Shown: positions 16,464 through 26,700 of the stretch, one piece after another | Layout of the letters: the number at the start of each line of letters is the position of its first letter | Numbering within the stretch: position 1 is the first letter of the stretch | Source of the DNA: Acidimicrobium ferrooxidans DSM 10331 | GTDB taxonomy: Bacteria > Actinomycetota > Acidimicrobiia > Acidimicrobiales > Acidimicrobiaceae | Reading direction: 5' to 3' | Assembly: GCF_000023265.1 (NCBI RefSeq) | Contig: NC_013124.1 | Location: 806,001 to 870,000 of the forward strand | Length of the DNA stretch: 64,000 bases | Position numbers and translations under genes: made by a program | Notes under the pieces: model-generated | Databases searched by the model: none | Told to the model about the DNA's origin: nothing | What the model saw: only the letters and a program-made list of their open reading frames with translations

Positions 16464-18440
16464 ATGGTTGCACCCGGCATCGATCTCGACGACCTCGACC
16501 CCACCGTTCGCCCTCAGGATGATCTGTTCGGTCACGTCAACAACCGCTGGTTTCAACGGACGGCCATCCCCGACGATCGAGCACGCTACGGCGCGTTCAG
16601 CGAGCTCGCCGACGCTGCAGAGATCGCGGTGCGCGAACTGTGCGAGCAGGCCCGTGAGGCTCCGGCCGGGTCTGAGGAGCGCAAGCTCGGCGACCTCTAC
16701 GCGAGTTTCATGGATGCCGAACGCATCGAAGAGCAAGGCGCCGCACCCATCGCTCCGCTCCTTGCGGCGATCGACGACGTCGCCGATTACGGATCGTTCT
16801 GGCACCTGCTCGGCAGTCTCGAGCGCGATGGTGTGCGCGGCCTCGTCGACCTCTTCGTCGACACGGATCCTGGTGACCCTTCTCGCTATCTCGTCTTCGT
16901 CTCGCAAGGTGGGATCTCGCTGCCGGACGAGCGCTACTTCCGTGAGGAACGCTTCGCATCGGTTCGTGCCCTGCATCGACAGCACGTGGCGACGATGTTC
17001 GAGCTTGCTGGCCTGACGAACGCGGCCGCGAGGGCCGCAGCGGTCGTCGAGCTCGAGGCGGCGATCGCTGCTCGCCATCTCGACAACGTCGCGAGTCGCG
17101 ACGCGCTCGCCACCTACAACCTCATGACGTACGAGGACCTCGTCGGGTTGGTCGCGCAGGGCCACCGCGAGGCCGAGGCGTTCCTCGAGGCCTGGATCGA
17201 CGGTATGGGCGTCGATCGTGCGGTGGTCCGTGAGGTCGTGGTGCGCCAGCCCGCCTTCCTCGGCTCGGTCGGTGAGCTGTTCGAGGATGGTCGAATCGAT
17301 GTCTGGCGCGACTGGCTGGCCTGGCACGTCATTGCCCACAGTGCTCCGCTGCTCTCGACACGCTTCGTCGAGGAGAGCTTTGCCTTCTACGGCACTGCAC
17401 TCACCGGTGCTCCGACGTTGCGGGCGCGCTGGAAGCGTGCGGTGTCATTCGTCGAGGGGGCGATGGGGGAGGCGGTCGGGCGCCTCTACGTCGCGCGCCA
17501 CTTCTCCGAGCCTGCAAGGCATGCGGTGCGCGAGCTCGTCGACCACCTGCTCGATGCGTACCGTGAGAGCATCGCCTCCTTGGAGTGGATGCGCGAGGAG
17601 ACGCGGGCCGAAGCGCTCGCCAAGCTCGAGGCGATCGTGGTCAAGGTCGGCTATCCCGACGCCTGGCGTGACTACGGCGCGCTCGTCGTCGACCCGGAGG
17701 ATCTCATCGGCAACGCTCGGCGCGCGGCGTCGTTCGCCATGGACTTCGAACTCGCCAAGATCGGTCGGCCGGTCGATCGGTCGGAGTGGTTCATGACCCC
17801 TCAGACGGTGAACGCGTACTACAACCCAGGCTTCAACGAGATCGTCTTCCCGGCAGCCATCTTGCAGCCGCCGTTCTTCGATGCCGAACGGGACGCCGCG
17901 GCGAACTACGGGGCGATCGGCGCGGTCATTGGTCACGAGATCGGGCACGCATTCGACGATCAGGGCTCTCGTTACGACGGTGAGGGCCGTCTGCGCAACT
18001 GGTGGACCGACGACGATCGGGCGAACTTCGAGCATCGGACGAAGGCGCTGATCGAACAGTACAGCGCGCTCACACCTCGACAGATCCCCGAGCACCACGT
18101 GGACGGGGCACTCACCGTGGGCGAGAACATCGGCGACATCGGTGGGCTCGCGATCGCGTGGCGTGCCTACGAGCTCGCCCTCGACGGCGCGGAGCCCCCT
18201 GTACTCGAGGGGACGTCAGGTGGAGAGCGCTTCTTCTTCTCATGGGCCATCTGTTGGCGAGAGCAACGCCGTGACGAAGAGGCGCTGCGATTGCTCGCGA
18301 TCGACCCACACTCGCCGCCAGAGTTTCGCTGCAATCAGGCTGCGCGCAACGTCGACGCCTTCCACCAGACGTTTCACACCGATCCGTCGTCGGGGCTCTG
18401 GCTTGACCCCGAGGAGCGCGTGCGGATCTGGCGTGCCTAG
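16464..18440 (+). CDS. M13-family zinc metallopeptidase (neprilysin/PepO-like)
   Basis: Zinc endopeptidase of the neprilysin family, 658 residues. VIGHEIGHAFDDQG carries the HExxH zinc site (H491, E492, H495) and VGENIGDIGG provides the third ligand E554 and its conserved Asp. The N-terminal M13 domain begins DDLFGHVNNRW. There is no signal peptide or membrane anchor, so unlike the mammalian enzymes it should act in the cytoplasm, as bacterial PepO does. NAYYNPGFNEIVFPAAILQPP is the substrate-binding NAYY motif of the family. I start at ATG 16464, behind the TAGAGT hexamer; a GTG 9 nt earlier is possible. Monocistronic by context. Confidence 0.93.
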   Translation: MVAPGIDLDDLDPTVRPQDDLFGHVNNRWFQRTAIPDDRARYGAFSELADAAEIAVRELCEQAREAPAGSEERKLGDLYASFMDAERIEEQGAAPIAPLLAAIDDVADYGSFWHLLGSLERDGVRGLVDLFVDTDPGDPSRYLVFVSQGGISLPDERYFREERFASVRALHRQHVATMFELAGLTNAAARAAAVVELEAAIAARHLDNVASRDALATYNLMTYEDLVGLVAQGHREAEAFLEAWIDGMGVDRAVVREVVVRQPAFLGSVGELFEDGRIDVWRDWLAWHVIAHSAPLLSTRFVEESFAFYGTALTGAPTLRARWKRAVSFVEGAMGEAVGRLYVARHFSEPARHAVRELVDHLLDAYRESIASLEWMREETRAEALAKLEAIVVKVGYPDAWRDYGALVVDPEDLIGNARRAASFAMDFELAKIGRPVDRSEWFMTPQTVNAYYNPGFNEIVFPAAILQPPFFDAERDAAANYGAIGAVIGHEIGHAFDDQGSRYDGEGRLRNWWTDDDRANFEHRTKALIEQYSALTPRQIPEHHVDGALTVGENIGDIGGLAIAWRAYELALDGAEPPVLEGTSGGERFFFSWAICWREQRRDEEALRLLAIDPHSPPEFRCNQAARNVDAFHQTFHTDPSSGLWLDPEERVRIWRA

Positions 18441-18502
18441 CTGACCGCGAGAACCGAGACTGCATGCCCGAGTGACGTCTCGCGGGCTGTCGGCCCCGGT
18501 GC

Positions 18503-18508
18503 TACCAT
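18503..18508 (+). promoter_or_regulatory. Candidate -10 (TACCAT) for the homogentisate operon
   Basis: TACCAT lies 22 nt before the hmgA ATG. The short leader contains the ribosome site AGGGGGG at 18521-18527, so this transcript is probably leadered. Confidence 0.5.
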
Positions 18509-18530
18509 CGGCTCGAGCACAGGGGGGACC

Positions 18531-19712
18531 ATGCCGTACTACCGTCGCGTGGGTGAGGTGCCGCGCAAGCGCCACCAGTACGTACGTGCGCACACAGGCG
18601 CGCGTATCGCCGAGGAGCTGATGGGCAAGGAGGGCTTCGCGGCGGAGTCGTCGCTGCTCTACCACCTGGGGCGGCCGACGGCCATCGTGGATGCAGCACC
18701 CGTCGCGATTGCGGGCACCACCCTCGTCGCGAATCGTCCACTGCTCCCTCGACACCTTCGCACGCCCAAGCTCGCCGGCCTCGGTGGCGACGCTGCCACG
18801 GACCGGCACCTCTTGCTCGGCAACGACGACGTGTGGATCTCGTGGGTGGTGGCGGATCGTCCGAGCTCGCTGCAGCGACACGCCGTCGGGGACGAGTGCT
18901 ACTACGTCCATCGTGGTACGGGCGCGTGCGAGTCGGTCTTCGGCACCATCCGAGTAGGTCCCGGCGACTATCTCGTGTTGCCTGCGTCGACGACCTATCG
19001 GCTCGTCCCGGACGAAGGTTCGGTCCTCGAGTGTCTGGTGCTCGAGGCCCGGGGTCATATCGAGATCCCGGACCGCTACCTCTCCCAGCGGGGTCAGCTG
19101 CTCGAGGCGGCACCCCTGTGCGAGCGAGACCTGCGGGGCCCCGAGGGCCCGCTCGTCGTCGAGGGCGAGGACGTGGACGTGATCGTGCGTACCCGTCTGG
19201 ACGCCACGCGTTACACCTACGCGACACACCCCTTCGACGTCGTGGGTTGGGACGGGTGCTGCTATCCGTTCGCGTTCCAGATCCGCGACTTCGAGCCGAT
19301 CGTGAAGCGATTCCACGCGCCACCGCCCGTGCATCAGACGTTCGCCGGACCGAACTTCGTCGTGTGCTCGTTCGTCCCGAGGCCGTTCGACTTCGATCCG
19401 GAGGCGGTCGCGGTGCCCTACCACCATGCGAACGTCGACTCCGATGAGGTCCTCTTCTACGCCGACGGGAACTTCATGTCGCGGGCGGGCTCCGGGATCG
19501 AGGCGGGTTCGATCTCGCTGCATCCGTCGGGCTTCGTCCACGGGCCCCAACCGGGTTCGGTGGACGCAGCACGGGGTCAGCCAGGCACCGAGGAGGTGGC
19601 CGTGATGGTCGATACCTTCCGGCCGCTCATGCTGTCGGAGACGGCACTCGCGATCGACGACGACGCCTACCCGTGGACCTGGTCGAGGCGCGGTCCTGGA
19701 GCGCAGTCGTGA
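18531..19712 (+). CDS. hmgA: Homogentisate 1,2-dioxygenase
   Basis: Non-heme iron dioxygenase that opens the homogentisate ring to maleylacetoacetate in tyrosine/phenylacetate breakdown. The 393-residue product has the core PYHHANVDSDEVLFYADG, which supplies a His/Glu pair of iron ligands (H298 or H299, and E306), and HPSGFVHGPQPG (H331, H337) near the C-terminus. It starts at ATG 18531 behind AGGGGGG. Its stop overlaps the GTG of the MBL-fold gene, which in turn overlaps the monooxygenase gene, so the three are one operon. Confidence 0.92.
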   Translation: MPYYRRVGEVPRKRHQYVRAHTGARIAEELMGKEGFAAESSLLYHLGRPTAIVDAAPVAIAGTTLVANRPLLPRHLRTPKLAGLGGDAATDRHLLLGNDDVWISWVVADRPSSLQRHAVGDECYYVHRGTGACESVFGTIRVGPGDYLVLPASTTYRLVPDEGSVLECLVLEARGHIEIPDRYLSQRGQLLEAAPLCERDLRGPEGPLVVEGEDVDVIVRTRLDATRYTYATHPFDVVGWDGCCYPFAFQIRDFEPIVKRFHAPPPVHQTFAGPNFVVCSFVPRPFDFDPEAVAVPYHHANVDSDEVLFYADGNFMSRAGSGIEAGSISLHPSGFVHGPQPGSVDAARGQPGTEEVAVMVDTFRPLMLSETALAIDDDAYPWTWSRRGPGAQS

Positions 19713-20677
19713 GCACCAAGCCGTTCGCCTCCTCGGCAGACCTCGCGCCCAAGCACGAGGTCCTCGAGCATCTCGCCGATGGTGTCGTCGCCTTGACCGC
19801 CGAAGGTGACCCCAACGTCGGTGCGATCGCGACGAGCGAGGGGCTGGTCTGCGTGGAGGCGCGTGCGACGCCAGTGGCGGCTCGGCGCTGGCTCGAGCGA
19901 CTGCACGGCGTGCTGGATGGGCCGGTGAGCTACCTGGTGCTCTCGCACTACCACGCTGTGCGGGTGCTCGGGGCGAGCGCCTTCGACGCGGGTGCGATCG
20001 TGGCACACACCGCCACCGCCGAACTGATCGAGGAGCGAGGTGCCGAGGACTGGGCCAGTGAGCAGGCTCGCATGCCTCGACTGTTCGAAGAGCCGGCGTC
20101 GATCCCGGGCTTGACGCGGCCGACGCTCACCTTCGCCGACGAGCTGCGTCTTGGCCGTGGGGGTGGACGAGGCGACATCTGGCTGTGGTGGCTTGGTCGG
20201 GGCCATACCCGTGGAGACATCGTCGTGTGGTTGCCGCGCGAGCGGGTGCTCTTCGCCGGCGATCTCGTCGAGGCCCGGGCCGCGCTCTACACGGGCGATG
20301 CCTACCACCGCGAGTGGTCGGGCCCGACGCTCGATGCGATCGCCGACCTCGGTGCCGAGGTGCTCGTCGGGGGTCGAGGGGCCGTCGTTCGGGGCAGGGA
20401 GGCCGTGGCGGCGGCGATCGCGCAGTCGCGGCGCTTCCTCCAGGTCCTCATCGACGAGTCCTCGCGCGCGCTGGACGCCGGTGGCGGCCTCCGCGAGGCC
20501 TTCGGCGCCTGCTACGAGGCTCTCGCGCCGACCTATGGCTCCTGGCCGATCTTCGAGCACACCATCCCGTTCGACGTCGCCCGTGTCGTCGAGGAACTCC
20601 AAGGGGTCGAGCACCCCACGATCTGGACGACGGAGCGCGATCGGGCCGTCTGGGACGAGCTGCAGGGGTCACGGTGA
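19709..20677 (+). CDS. MBL-fold protein with partly degenerate metal site
   Basis: A 322-residue metallo-beta-lactamase-fold protein in the homogentisate operon. LSHYHAVRVLGAS replaces the usual HxHxDH, keeping only the first two His. GHTRGDIVVWLP and VLFAGDLVEA retain the third-strand His and bridging Asp. The position where the family usually ends with His is Arg (GGRGAVVRG). It could bind one metal or be a non-canonical hydrolase acting on a pathway intermediate. The start is GTG 19709 overlapping the hmgA stop; the end overlaps the next start (GTGA). Function is inferred only from the operon. Confidence 0.8.
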   Translation: MSTKPFASSADLAPKHEVLEHLADGVVALTAEGDPNVGAIATSEGLVCVEARATPVAARRWLERLHGVLDGPVSYLVLSHYHAVRVLGASAFDAGAIVAHTATAELIEERGAEDWASEQARMPRLFEEPASIPGLTRPTLTFADELRLGRGGGRGDIWLWWLGRGHTRGDIVVWLPRERVLFAGDLVEARAALYTGDAYHREWSGPTLDAIADLGAEVLVGGRGAVVRGREAVAAAIAQSRRFLQVLIDESSRALDAGGGLREAFGACYEALAPTYGSWPIFEHTIPFDVARVVEELQGVEHPTIWTTERDRAVWDELQGSR

Positions 20678-22251
20678 CGAGGGCCTGGCCGGTCGCGATC
20701 GTCGGTGGCGGTCCGGTCGGGCTCACCCTCGCACTGTGCCTCGCGCGCCAGGGCGTGTCCTCGGTGATCCTCGAGCGCAACGACGGCGCGACGGGCGAGG
20801 GCTCGCGCGCGATCTGTCAGCAGCGCGACGTGCTCGATACCTGGGACGCGGTCGGTGCGTCGGCGATCTGGCGAGAGGGCCTGACGTGGTCGAGGGGGCG
20901 TACGTACGTGCGCGATCGGGAGGTGCGCACGGTCGAGCTCGCCGATGTGGGTCGCAGCGAGCTACCGGCGTTCGTCAACATCTCACAGCTGCGCGTCGAG
21001 TCGATCCTGCGCGCGCTCGTCGCTGAGCGTCCGATGATCACCCTCCGGACTGGGTTCTGTGCCACGAGCATCGTCGACGACGACGCGGGTGTGCGCGTCG
21101 TCGGGTCTCGCGGTGAGGTCGTCGAGGCAGCGTGGGTCGCTGTGTGCGCTGGCGCGCACGCCGATGGCCTGCGACGTGCACTCGGCGTCGAGCTCGCTGG
21201 CGAGACCCACCCCGATCGCTTCTTGATCTGCGATGTGAAGGTGGATCTCGACACCGAGAGCCCTGAGCGTCGCTTCTGGTTCGATCCCGAGTGGAACCCC
21301 GGCCGACAGGTGCTCCTCCACGCCCAGCCGGACGGCCTCGTACGGATCGACTGGCAGGTACCCGAGGCGTTCGATCTCGAGGCCGAGGCGCACACCGGCC
21401 GACTCGACGAGCGGATCCGAGCCGTCGTTGGCGAACGCCCCTACGACCTCGTGTGGGCGAGCGTCTATCGCTTCCATAGTCGGCTCGCCACCGGTTTCGT
21501 CGTGGGACGGAGCGCGCTCGTGGGCGATGCGGCGCACCTCATGGCACCCTTCGGCGCTCGCGGTCTCAACAGCGGGGTGCACGACGCGGAGAATCTCGCG
21601 TGGAAACTCGCCGCGGTCCTGCGGTCGACAGCTCCCGCGTCGCTCGTTCGCACCTACGACGAGGAGCGGCGCCAGGCCGCTCGGCGCAACCTCGAGGTGA
21701 CCGCTGCGACCATGCGCTTTCTGGCACCGAGGGACCCCCACGACCGCCAGCGACGCGAGGCGATCCTCGCCGGCGCCTTCGCTGGCGACGCCGAGGCGAT
21801 GGCCGCGGTCGACTCCGGTCGGCTCTACGAGCCGGCGTGCTACGACGGATCGTCGCTCACCACCGACGATCCCCGGCGCGCATGGTTGGGCTATGACGAC
21901 GCCGGTCGACCCATCGGTCCGGCGGCGGGCATGCTGCTCCCCGACGTACCGACGGCCGACGGTACCCGGGTGCGCGCGCAGCTGCGCTTCACCGGCGGGA
22001 TCATCGGACCGGGCTGGGTTCGCGAGGCAACCGAGCGAGTGCACGCAGACCTCGGCCTCGCGATGGTCGGCCTCGAGCGGGCTCACGCCGACCCCGACGG
22101 CGTCCTCGCAGACGCGCTCGGACTCGACCCCGACGAAGGGGTCGTCGTGCGTCCCGACTGCCACGTCGCGGGCTTTGCGACCAGCCCGTCGTCGGCGGTC
22201 GCGGTCGCCGCACGCGCTTGGGGCTGGGGAGGAGGTGTCGGCGGGTCGTAG
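20674..22251 (+). CDS. FAD-dependent aromatic monooxygenase (MhpA/PHBH-like)
   Basis: Class A flavoprotein hydroxylase of 525 residues. VAIVGGGPVGLTLALCLARQG is the N-terminal dinucleotide-binding motif, ILERN the ribose-binding acid, and LVGDAAHLMAPFGARGLNSGVHDAENLAWKL the GD motif for FAD. The family hydroxylates phenols such as 3-hydroxyphenylpropionate. Coupled to hmgA, a plausible role is to make homogentisate from a hydroxyphenylacetate-type substrate, which is inference. The GTG at 20674 overlaps the MBL gene stop. Its stop TAG forms part of the cobQ promoter-like hexamer. Confidence 0.87.
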   Translation: MTRAWPVAIVGGGPVGLTLALCLARQGVSSVILERNDGATGEGSRAICQQRDVLDTWDAVGASAIWREGLTWSRGRTYVRDREVRTVELADVGRSELPAFVNISQLRVESILRALVAERPMITLRTGFCATSIVDDDAGVRVVGSRGEVVEAAWVAVCAGAHADGLRRALGVELAGETHPDRFLICDVKVDLDTESPERRFWFDPEWNPGRQVLLHAQPDGLVRIDWQVPEAFDLEAEAHTGRLDERIRAVVGERPYDLVWASVYRFHSRLATGFVVGRSALVGDAAHLMAPFGARGLNSGVHDAENLAWKLAAVLRSTAPASLVRTYDEERRQAARRNLEVTAATMRFLAPRDPHDRQRREAILAGAFAGDAEAMAAVDSGRLYEPACYDGSSLTTDDPRRAWLGYDDAGRPIGPAAGMLLPDVPTADGTRVRAQLRFTGGIIGPGWVREATERVHADLGLAMVGLERAHADPDGVLADALGLDPDEGVVVRPDCHVAGFATSPSSAVAVAARAWGWGGGVGGS

Positions 22252-22254
22252 GCT
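22249..22254 (+). promoter_or_regulatory. Candidate -10 (TAGGCT) for cobQ, built on the preceding stop
   Basis: The monooxygenase stop TAG (22249-22251) is the first half of TAGGCT, which lies 8 nt before the cobQ GTG. The same hexamer precedes several other genes in the window without any stop codon overlap. Confidence 0.45.
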
Positions 22255-22262
22255 GGGCCGAC

Positions 22263-23714
22263 GTGACTGGCGCGCTGCTCGTGGTCGGGACCGGCTCGAA
22301 CGTCGGCAAGTCGACCATCGTCACCGGCCTCGTGCGGATCCTCGCGCGCCGTGGGGTCGCGGTCGCTCCGTTCAAGGGTCAGAACATGGCCCTCAACGCC
22401 GCCGTCACCGTCGAGGGAGGCGAGATCGGCAGAGCACAGGCGGTCCAGGCGCGTGCGGCGTGGCGCGACCCGAGCGTCCTCATGAACCCGATCCTCGTCA
22501 AGCCCACCGGTCCAGGCCGCAGCCAGCTCGTCGTGCTCGGCAAGCCGGCCGGCGAGCTCCGTGCTGCGGCGTGGCTCGAGGGACGTCGGGGGCTGTGGCC
22601 GATCGTGCTCGACGCCTTCGACGAGCTGCGCAGCAGCGTCGACGTGGTGATCGCCGAGGGTGCGGGGTCCGCAGCCGAGATCAACCTGCTCAGTGGCGAC
22701 CTCACGAACCTCGCCCTCGCCGAGGCTCGTGGCGTGCCGGCGGTACTGGTGGGTGACGTCGACCGTGGTGGCGTCTTCGCGTCGATCTACGGGCACTACA
22801 CCGTGCTGCCGCCCTCGCTGGCTCGCCACCTGCACGGCTTCGTGATCACCAAGCTCCGTGGTGACCCCGGCCTCCTCGGCCCGGGCGTTCGCGAGCTCGA
22901 GGATCGCCTCGCGACCCGTTGCTACGGGGTCGTGCCCTGGCACGAGATCGCCCTGCCAGCGGAGGACTCGCTCGTGCGCCACCGCGCCACGGCGCCGCGG
23001 GCACCAGGGCAGCTCCGTGTCGGGGTGGTGGCGCTCCCGCACCTCGCCAACGAGACCGATCTCGATCCGCTCGTTGCCGAGGGGGTCGCGCTGTCGTGGA
23101 TCGACGACCCGAGTCGTCTCTCGGGTGTCGACCTCGTCATCGTGCCGGGATCGAAGGCGACCGTGGCCGATCTCGGCTGGCTCCGAGCCTCAGGCATTGC
23201 GGCCGCCCTCGAGGACCACCTTCGTGAGGGCGGATGGCTCTTGGGGATCTGCGCTGGCTACCAGATGCTGGTCGACGTCATCGACGATCCGGTCGAATCG
23301 GGGGAGGGGACCGTGGCAGGACTCGGCCTCGTGCGAGGGAGGGTGCGTTTTGGGCCCGAGAAGGTCCTCGCGCTCGTCGAAGGGTCCCTGCGGTGGCCAG
23401 AGGCTGCCTCGGTTCGTGGCTACCTGATGCACCATGGGCGCGTGGTGAGCGAGGAAGAGCCGTTCGTCGCGCTCGGCGACGGTCAGCTCGAGGGTGCCCG
23501 ACGCGGTCGGATCCTCGCCACCGCCGTCCACGGGATCCTCGACGACGACCGGGCGCGCCGGGCGCTCCTCGAGGCCGTCGCCGAGGATCGAGGTCGCACG
23601 CTGCCCCCTCCGGTGGCCTTCGCCGCCTACCAGGAGGCGCGCATCGACGAGGTGGCCGATCTGCTCGAGGAACACCTCGCGCTCGACGCACTCTGGGGGC
23701 TCCTCGGGTCCTAG
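22263..23714 (+). CDS. cobQ: Cobyric acid synthase
   Basis: Amidates the b, d, e and g side chains of adenosylcobyrinate a,c-diamide using glutamine and ATP. The N-terminal ATPase domain has GTGSNVGKSTIVTGL and APFKGQNMALNAAV; the C-terminal glutamine amidotransferase domain has LGICAGYQML with nucleophile C330. The product is 483 residues, normal for CobQ. I start at GTG 22263, 8 nt after TAGGCT. It is followed by cobN 50 bp downstream and lies 8 kb from the main cobalamin arms, with the homogentisate genes between. Confidence 0.93.
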   Translation: MTGALLVVGTGSNVGKSTIVTGLVRILARRGVAVAPFKGQNMALNAAVTVEGGEIGRAQAVQARAAWRDPSVLMNPILVKPTGPGRSQLVVLGKPAGELRAAAWLEGRRGLWPIVLDAFDELRSSVDVVIAEGAGSAAEINLLSGDLTNLALAEARGVPAVLVGDVDRGGVFASIYGHYTVLPPSLARHLHGFVITKLRGDPGLLGPGVRELEDRLATRCYGVVPWHEIALPAEDSLVRHRATAPRAPGQLRVGVVALPHLANETDLDPLVAEGVALSWIDDPSRLSGVDLVIVPGSKATVADLGWLRASGIAAALEDHLREGGWLLGICAGYQMLVDVIDDPVESGEGTVAGLGLVRGRVRFGPEKVLALVEGSLRWPEAASVRGYLMHHGRVVSEEEPFVALGDGQLEGARRGRILATAVHGILDDDRARRALLEAVAEDRGRTLPPPVAFAAYQEARIDEVADLLEEHLALDALWGLLGS

Positions 23715-23727
23715 GCTCGCTGGGCCG

Positions 23728-23733
23728 TAGGGT
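23728..23733 (+). promoter_or_regulatory. Candidate -10 (TAGGGT) for cobN
   Basis: TAGGGT is 31 nt upstream of the cobN ATG. The leader between them is almost entirely the tandem repeat at 23734-23756 plus the ribosome site GGGGAGGG. A TAGGCT on the cobQ stop at 23712 is an alternative. Confidence 0.4.
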
Positions 23734-23756
23734 GGCCACGAGGGGGCCACGAGGGG
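23734..23756. repeat. Tandem 11-bp direct repeat in the cobN leader
   Basis: GGCCACGAGGG at 23734-23744 is repeated immediately at 23745-23755. The copies lie between a candidate -10 and the cobN ribosome site, so they are in the mRNA leader or operator region. Confidence 0.7.
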
Positions 23757-23764
23757 AGGGACGC

Positions 23765-26700
23765 ATGCGCATCACGGTCGCGACGAACGCCGACACCGAG
23801 GTGCTTGCGCTGCGCATGGCCTGGGAGGATCTCCCCTCGACCATCGAGCTCCACGTCGCCGCGCTCGGCGAGCTGCTCGAGACCTGGCATCCCATCGAGG
23901 GCGACGTGCTCGTCGTGCGCGCGCTCGGCGGGATCGCGGCGGTGCCCGACCCGGCACAGCTCGCGACCAGGGCACGCGCTGGAGGAGCTCACCTCGTCGT
24001 CCTTCCGGGCGAGGCGACCTTCGACGTACCGACGGCACAGGCTTCCACGGTGCCGATGGCCGTCGTGGAGCGCGCCTTCGCCTACGCCCGTGAGGGGGGT
24101 GCTGCCAACCTCGCGTCGCTCTGTCGCTACCTCGCCGTCCGGCTCGGCGGTGTCGAACTCGACGTCGCAGAGCCGGTGAGTATCCCGTTCGTCGGGAGCA
24201 TGGGCCACACGTCCTGGTGCGAGCGTCATAGCGGGCCGCGCATCGCGGTCGTGGTCTATCGCGCCCATCTCATCGCCGGCAACACGCAGTTCGTCACCGA
24301 TCTCCTCGACCTCGCCGAGCAGACGGGCGTCGCGCTCGAGGCCTGGTGGGCCTACTCCGCACGCGGAGAGGCGGGTCAGGTCCTCGCGGCCGAGCTCGAG
24401 GCGTCCGGTGTCGACGTCGTCATCACCACGGTGCTCGCGGGCGGCGAGACCGAGGGGCTCGGTTGGGATGCGGGTCCGCTCGGCGGGCTCGACGTGCCGG
24501 TCGTCCAGGCGCCGATCTCGACCGTGTCGCGGCAGGAGTGGGCGGCCTCTGCTATGGGTCTCGTCCCGTTGGACGTCGCCATGTCGGTTGCGATTCCCGA
24601 GTACGACGGTCGGATCATCGCGGTGCCGATCGCCTACAAGGAGCTGATCGATGCCGACGAGGTCTTCGGGGCGCCGGTGCACGCCTATCGCCTCGATCGC
24701 GAGCGAGCGCATCGTGTCCTCGAACTTGCTCGCCGCCTCGGTGCGCTGCGCCGTCGCGCCAACGACGCCAAGCGCGTGGCCATCGTGCTGTCGGCGTACC
24801 CGACCAAGCGCTCCCGCATCGGTAACGCCGTGGGTCTCGACACGCCCCAGAGTCTCGTGCGCCTGCTGTCGATGCTCGCGGAGCGGGGTTGGCGGCTCGA
24901 GACCCCCGACGATCCCGACGCACTCATGGCGCGCCTTGGTGCGTTGCTCGATCCCGAGGCCCCGAGCGAGCGTGCTCGCGGAGGCGCGACCCTCTCGATC
25001 GATGCCTACCTGGCGTGGTACGCGACGCTCCCCGGTGAGCTCCGCGACGAGGTCGAGGCGGCCTGGGGGCCGCCGCCGGGCTCGCGCTACATCGCGGAGG
25101 GATCGTTGTGGTTCCCCGCGATCTGGATGGGCGATGCGCTCGTTGCGATCCAGCCTCCTCGCGGCTACGGCGAGCACGAGATCGCGATCTACCATTCGCC
25201 CGAGCTCCCGCCGTCGCATCACTACCTGGCCTTCTACCACTACCTCACGGCGGTTGCTGGCGTCGACGCCGTCGTGCACCTCGGCAAGCACGGCACGCTG
25301 GAGTGGTTGCCGGGCAAGAGCGTCGGGTTGTCGTCGTCGTGCTGGCCGGACGTCGCGCTCGGCTCGGTGCCCCTCGTCTACCCGTTCGTGGTCAACGACC
25401 CAGGTGAGGGCGTGCAGGCGAAGCGTCGGAGCCACGCGGTGATCGTGGACCACCTCGTACCGCCGCTCACCCGAGCCGACAGCTACGGAGCCATCGCCGA
25501 TCTCGAGTCGCTGCTCGACGAGCACCAGCGGGTCGCGGCCCTGGACCCATCGAAGCTCCCCGAGCTGCGAGCGGCGATCTGGTCGCTGCTCACCGAGTCG
25601 CGCATCCACGAGGACCTCGGTATCGACGAGGCCCCGAGCGTGCGCGACGACGCCTTCGACGACCTGCTGCTCGACGTCGACGGCTACCTGTGCGAGCTCA
25701 AGGACGCCACGATCCGTGGTGGCCTCCACATCCTGGGCGCGCCACCGGTCGGCGAGGCACTCGTCGATCTCGTGGCCCAGATCGTTCGGGTGCCGCAGTT
25801 GGACGTGCCGAGCCTTGCCGAGGAGCTCGATCGCCTCGAAGGCCGTCTCGGCGACGGGAGCCGTGCGGCGCGCGACGCCTCTGACGGGCGCCTCCACGAG
25901 ATCCTGTGGGCCCTCGCCGAGCGCGATTGGGATCCGGAGGTGCTCGATGACGCCGAGTGGTGTGCGAGCGTCGGTCTTGAGGCCGCCCCGGACGACCTGC
26001 GTACGGCGCTCGCCTGGGTCGCCGGATCGCTGGTGCCGAGGATCCGCGGGGCGAGCCGAGAGCTCGCGGCCGTTGCGGACGCACTCGAGGGGCGGCCGAT
26101 CGCACCCGGTCCGGCTGGTGCGCCGTCTCGAGGGATGGCGCACGTCTTGCCGACTGGTCGGAACTTCTACGGGCTCGATCCACGAGCGGTGCCGAGTCGG
26201 CTCGCCTGGCGTACCGGCCAGCGTGCGGCAGCCGCACTGTGCGAGCGCTTTCGACGCGACAGCGGCGGCGAGCTCCGTCACGCGAGCATCGTGCTCTGGG
26301 GTACCGCGGCGATTCGGACCGGTGGTGACGACGTCGCGCTCGCCCTCGCGCTGCTCGGGGTGGAGCCACGATGGGACGCGATCTCGGGCCGTGTGGTCGG
26401 CCTCGAGCTCGTGCCGCTCGAACGGCTCGGCCGAGCGCGTGTGGATGTGACCGTGCGGATCTCTGGGCTGTTCCGCGATGCCTTCGCCCACGCCATTGCG
26501 CTCATCGACGAGGCCGTCGAGTTGGTCGCCAAGGCAGCCGACGAGGGCGATGCGAACCCGGTGGCTCAGAGCGGGGCGGGCCCTCGCATCTTCGGCCCAC
26601 CGCCGCGTGCCTATGGTTCGGGGGTGCTCGAGCTGATCGAGCACGGGGCATGGGAGAGTTCGGCAGATCTCGGGCGCACATGGGTGCGCTGGTCGCAGCA

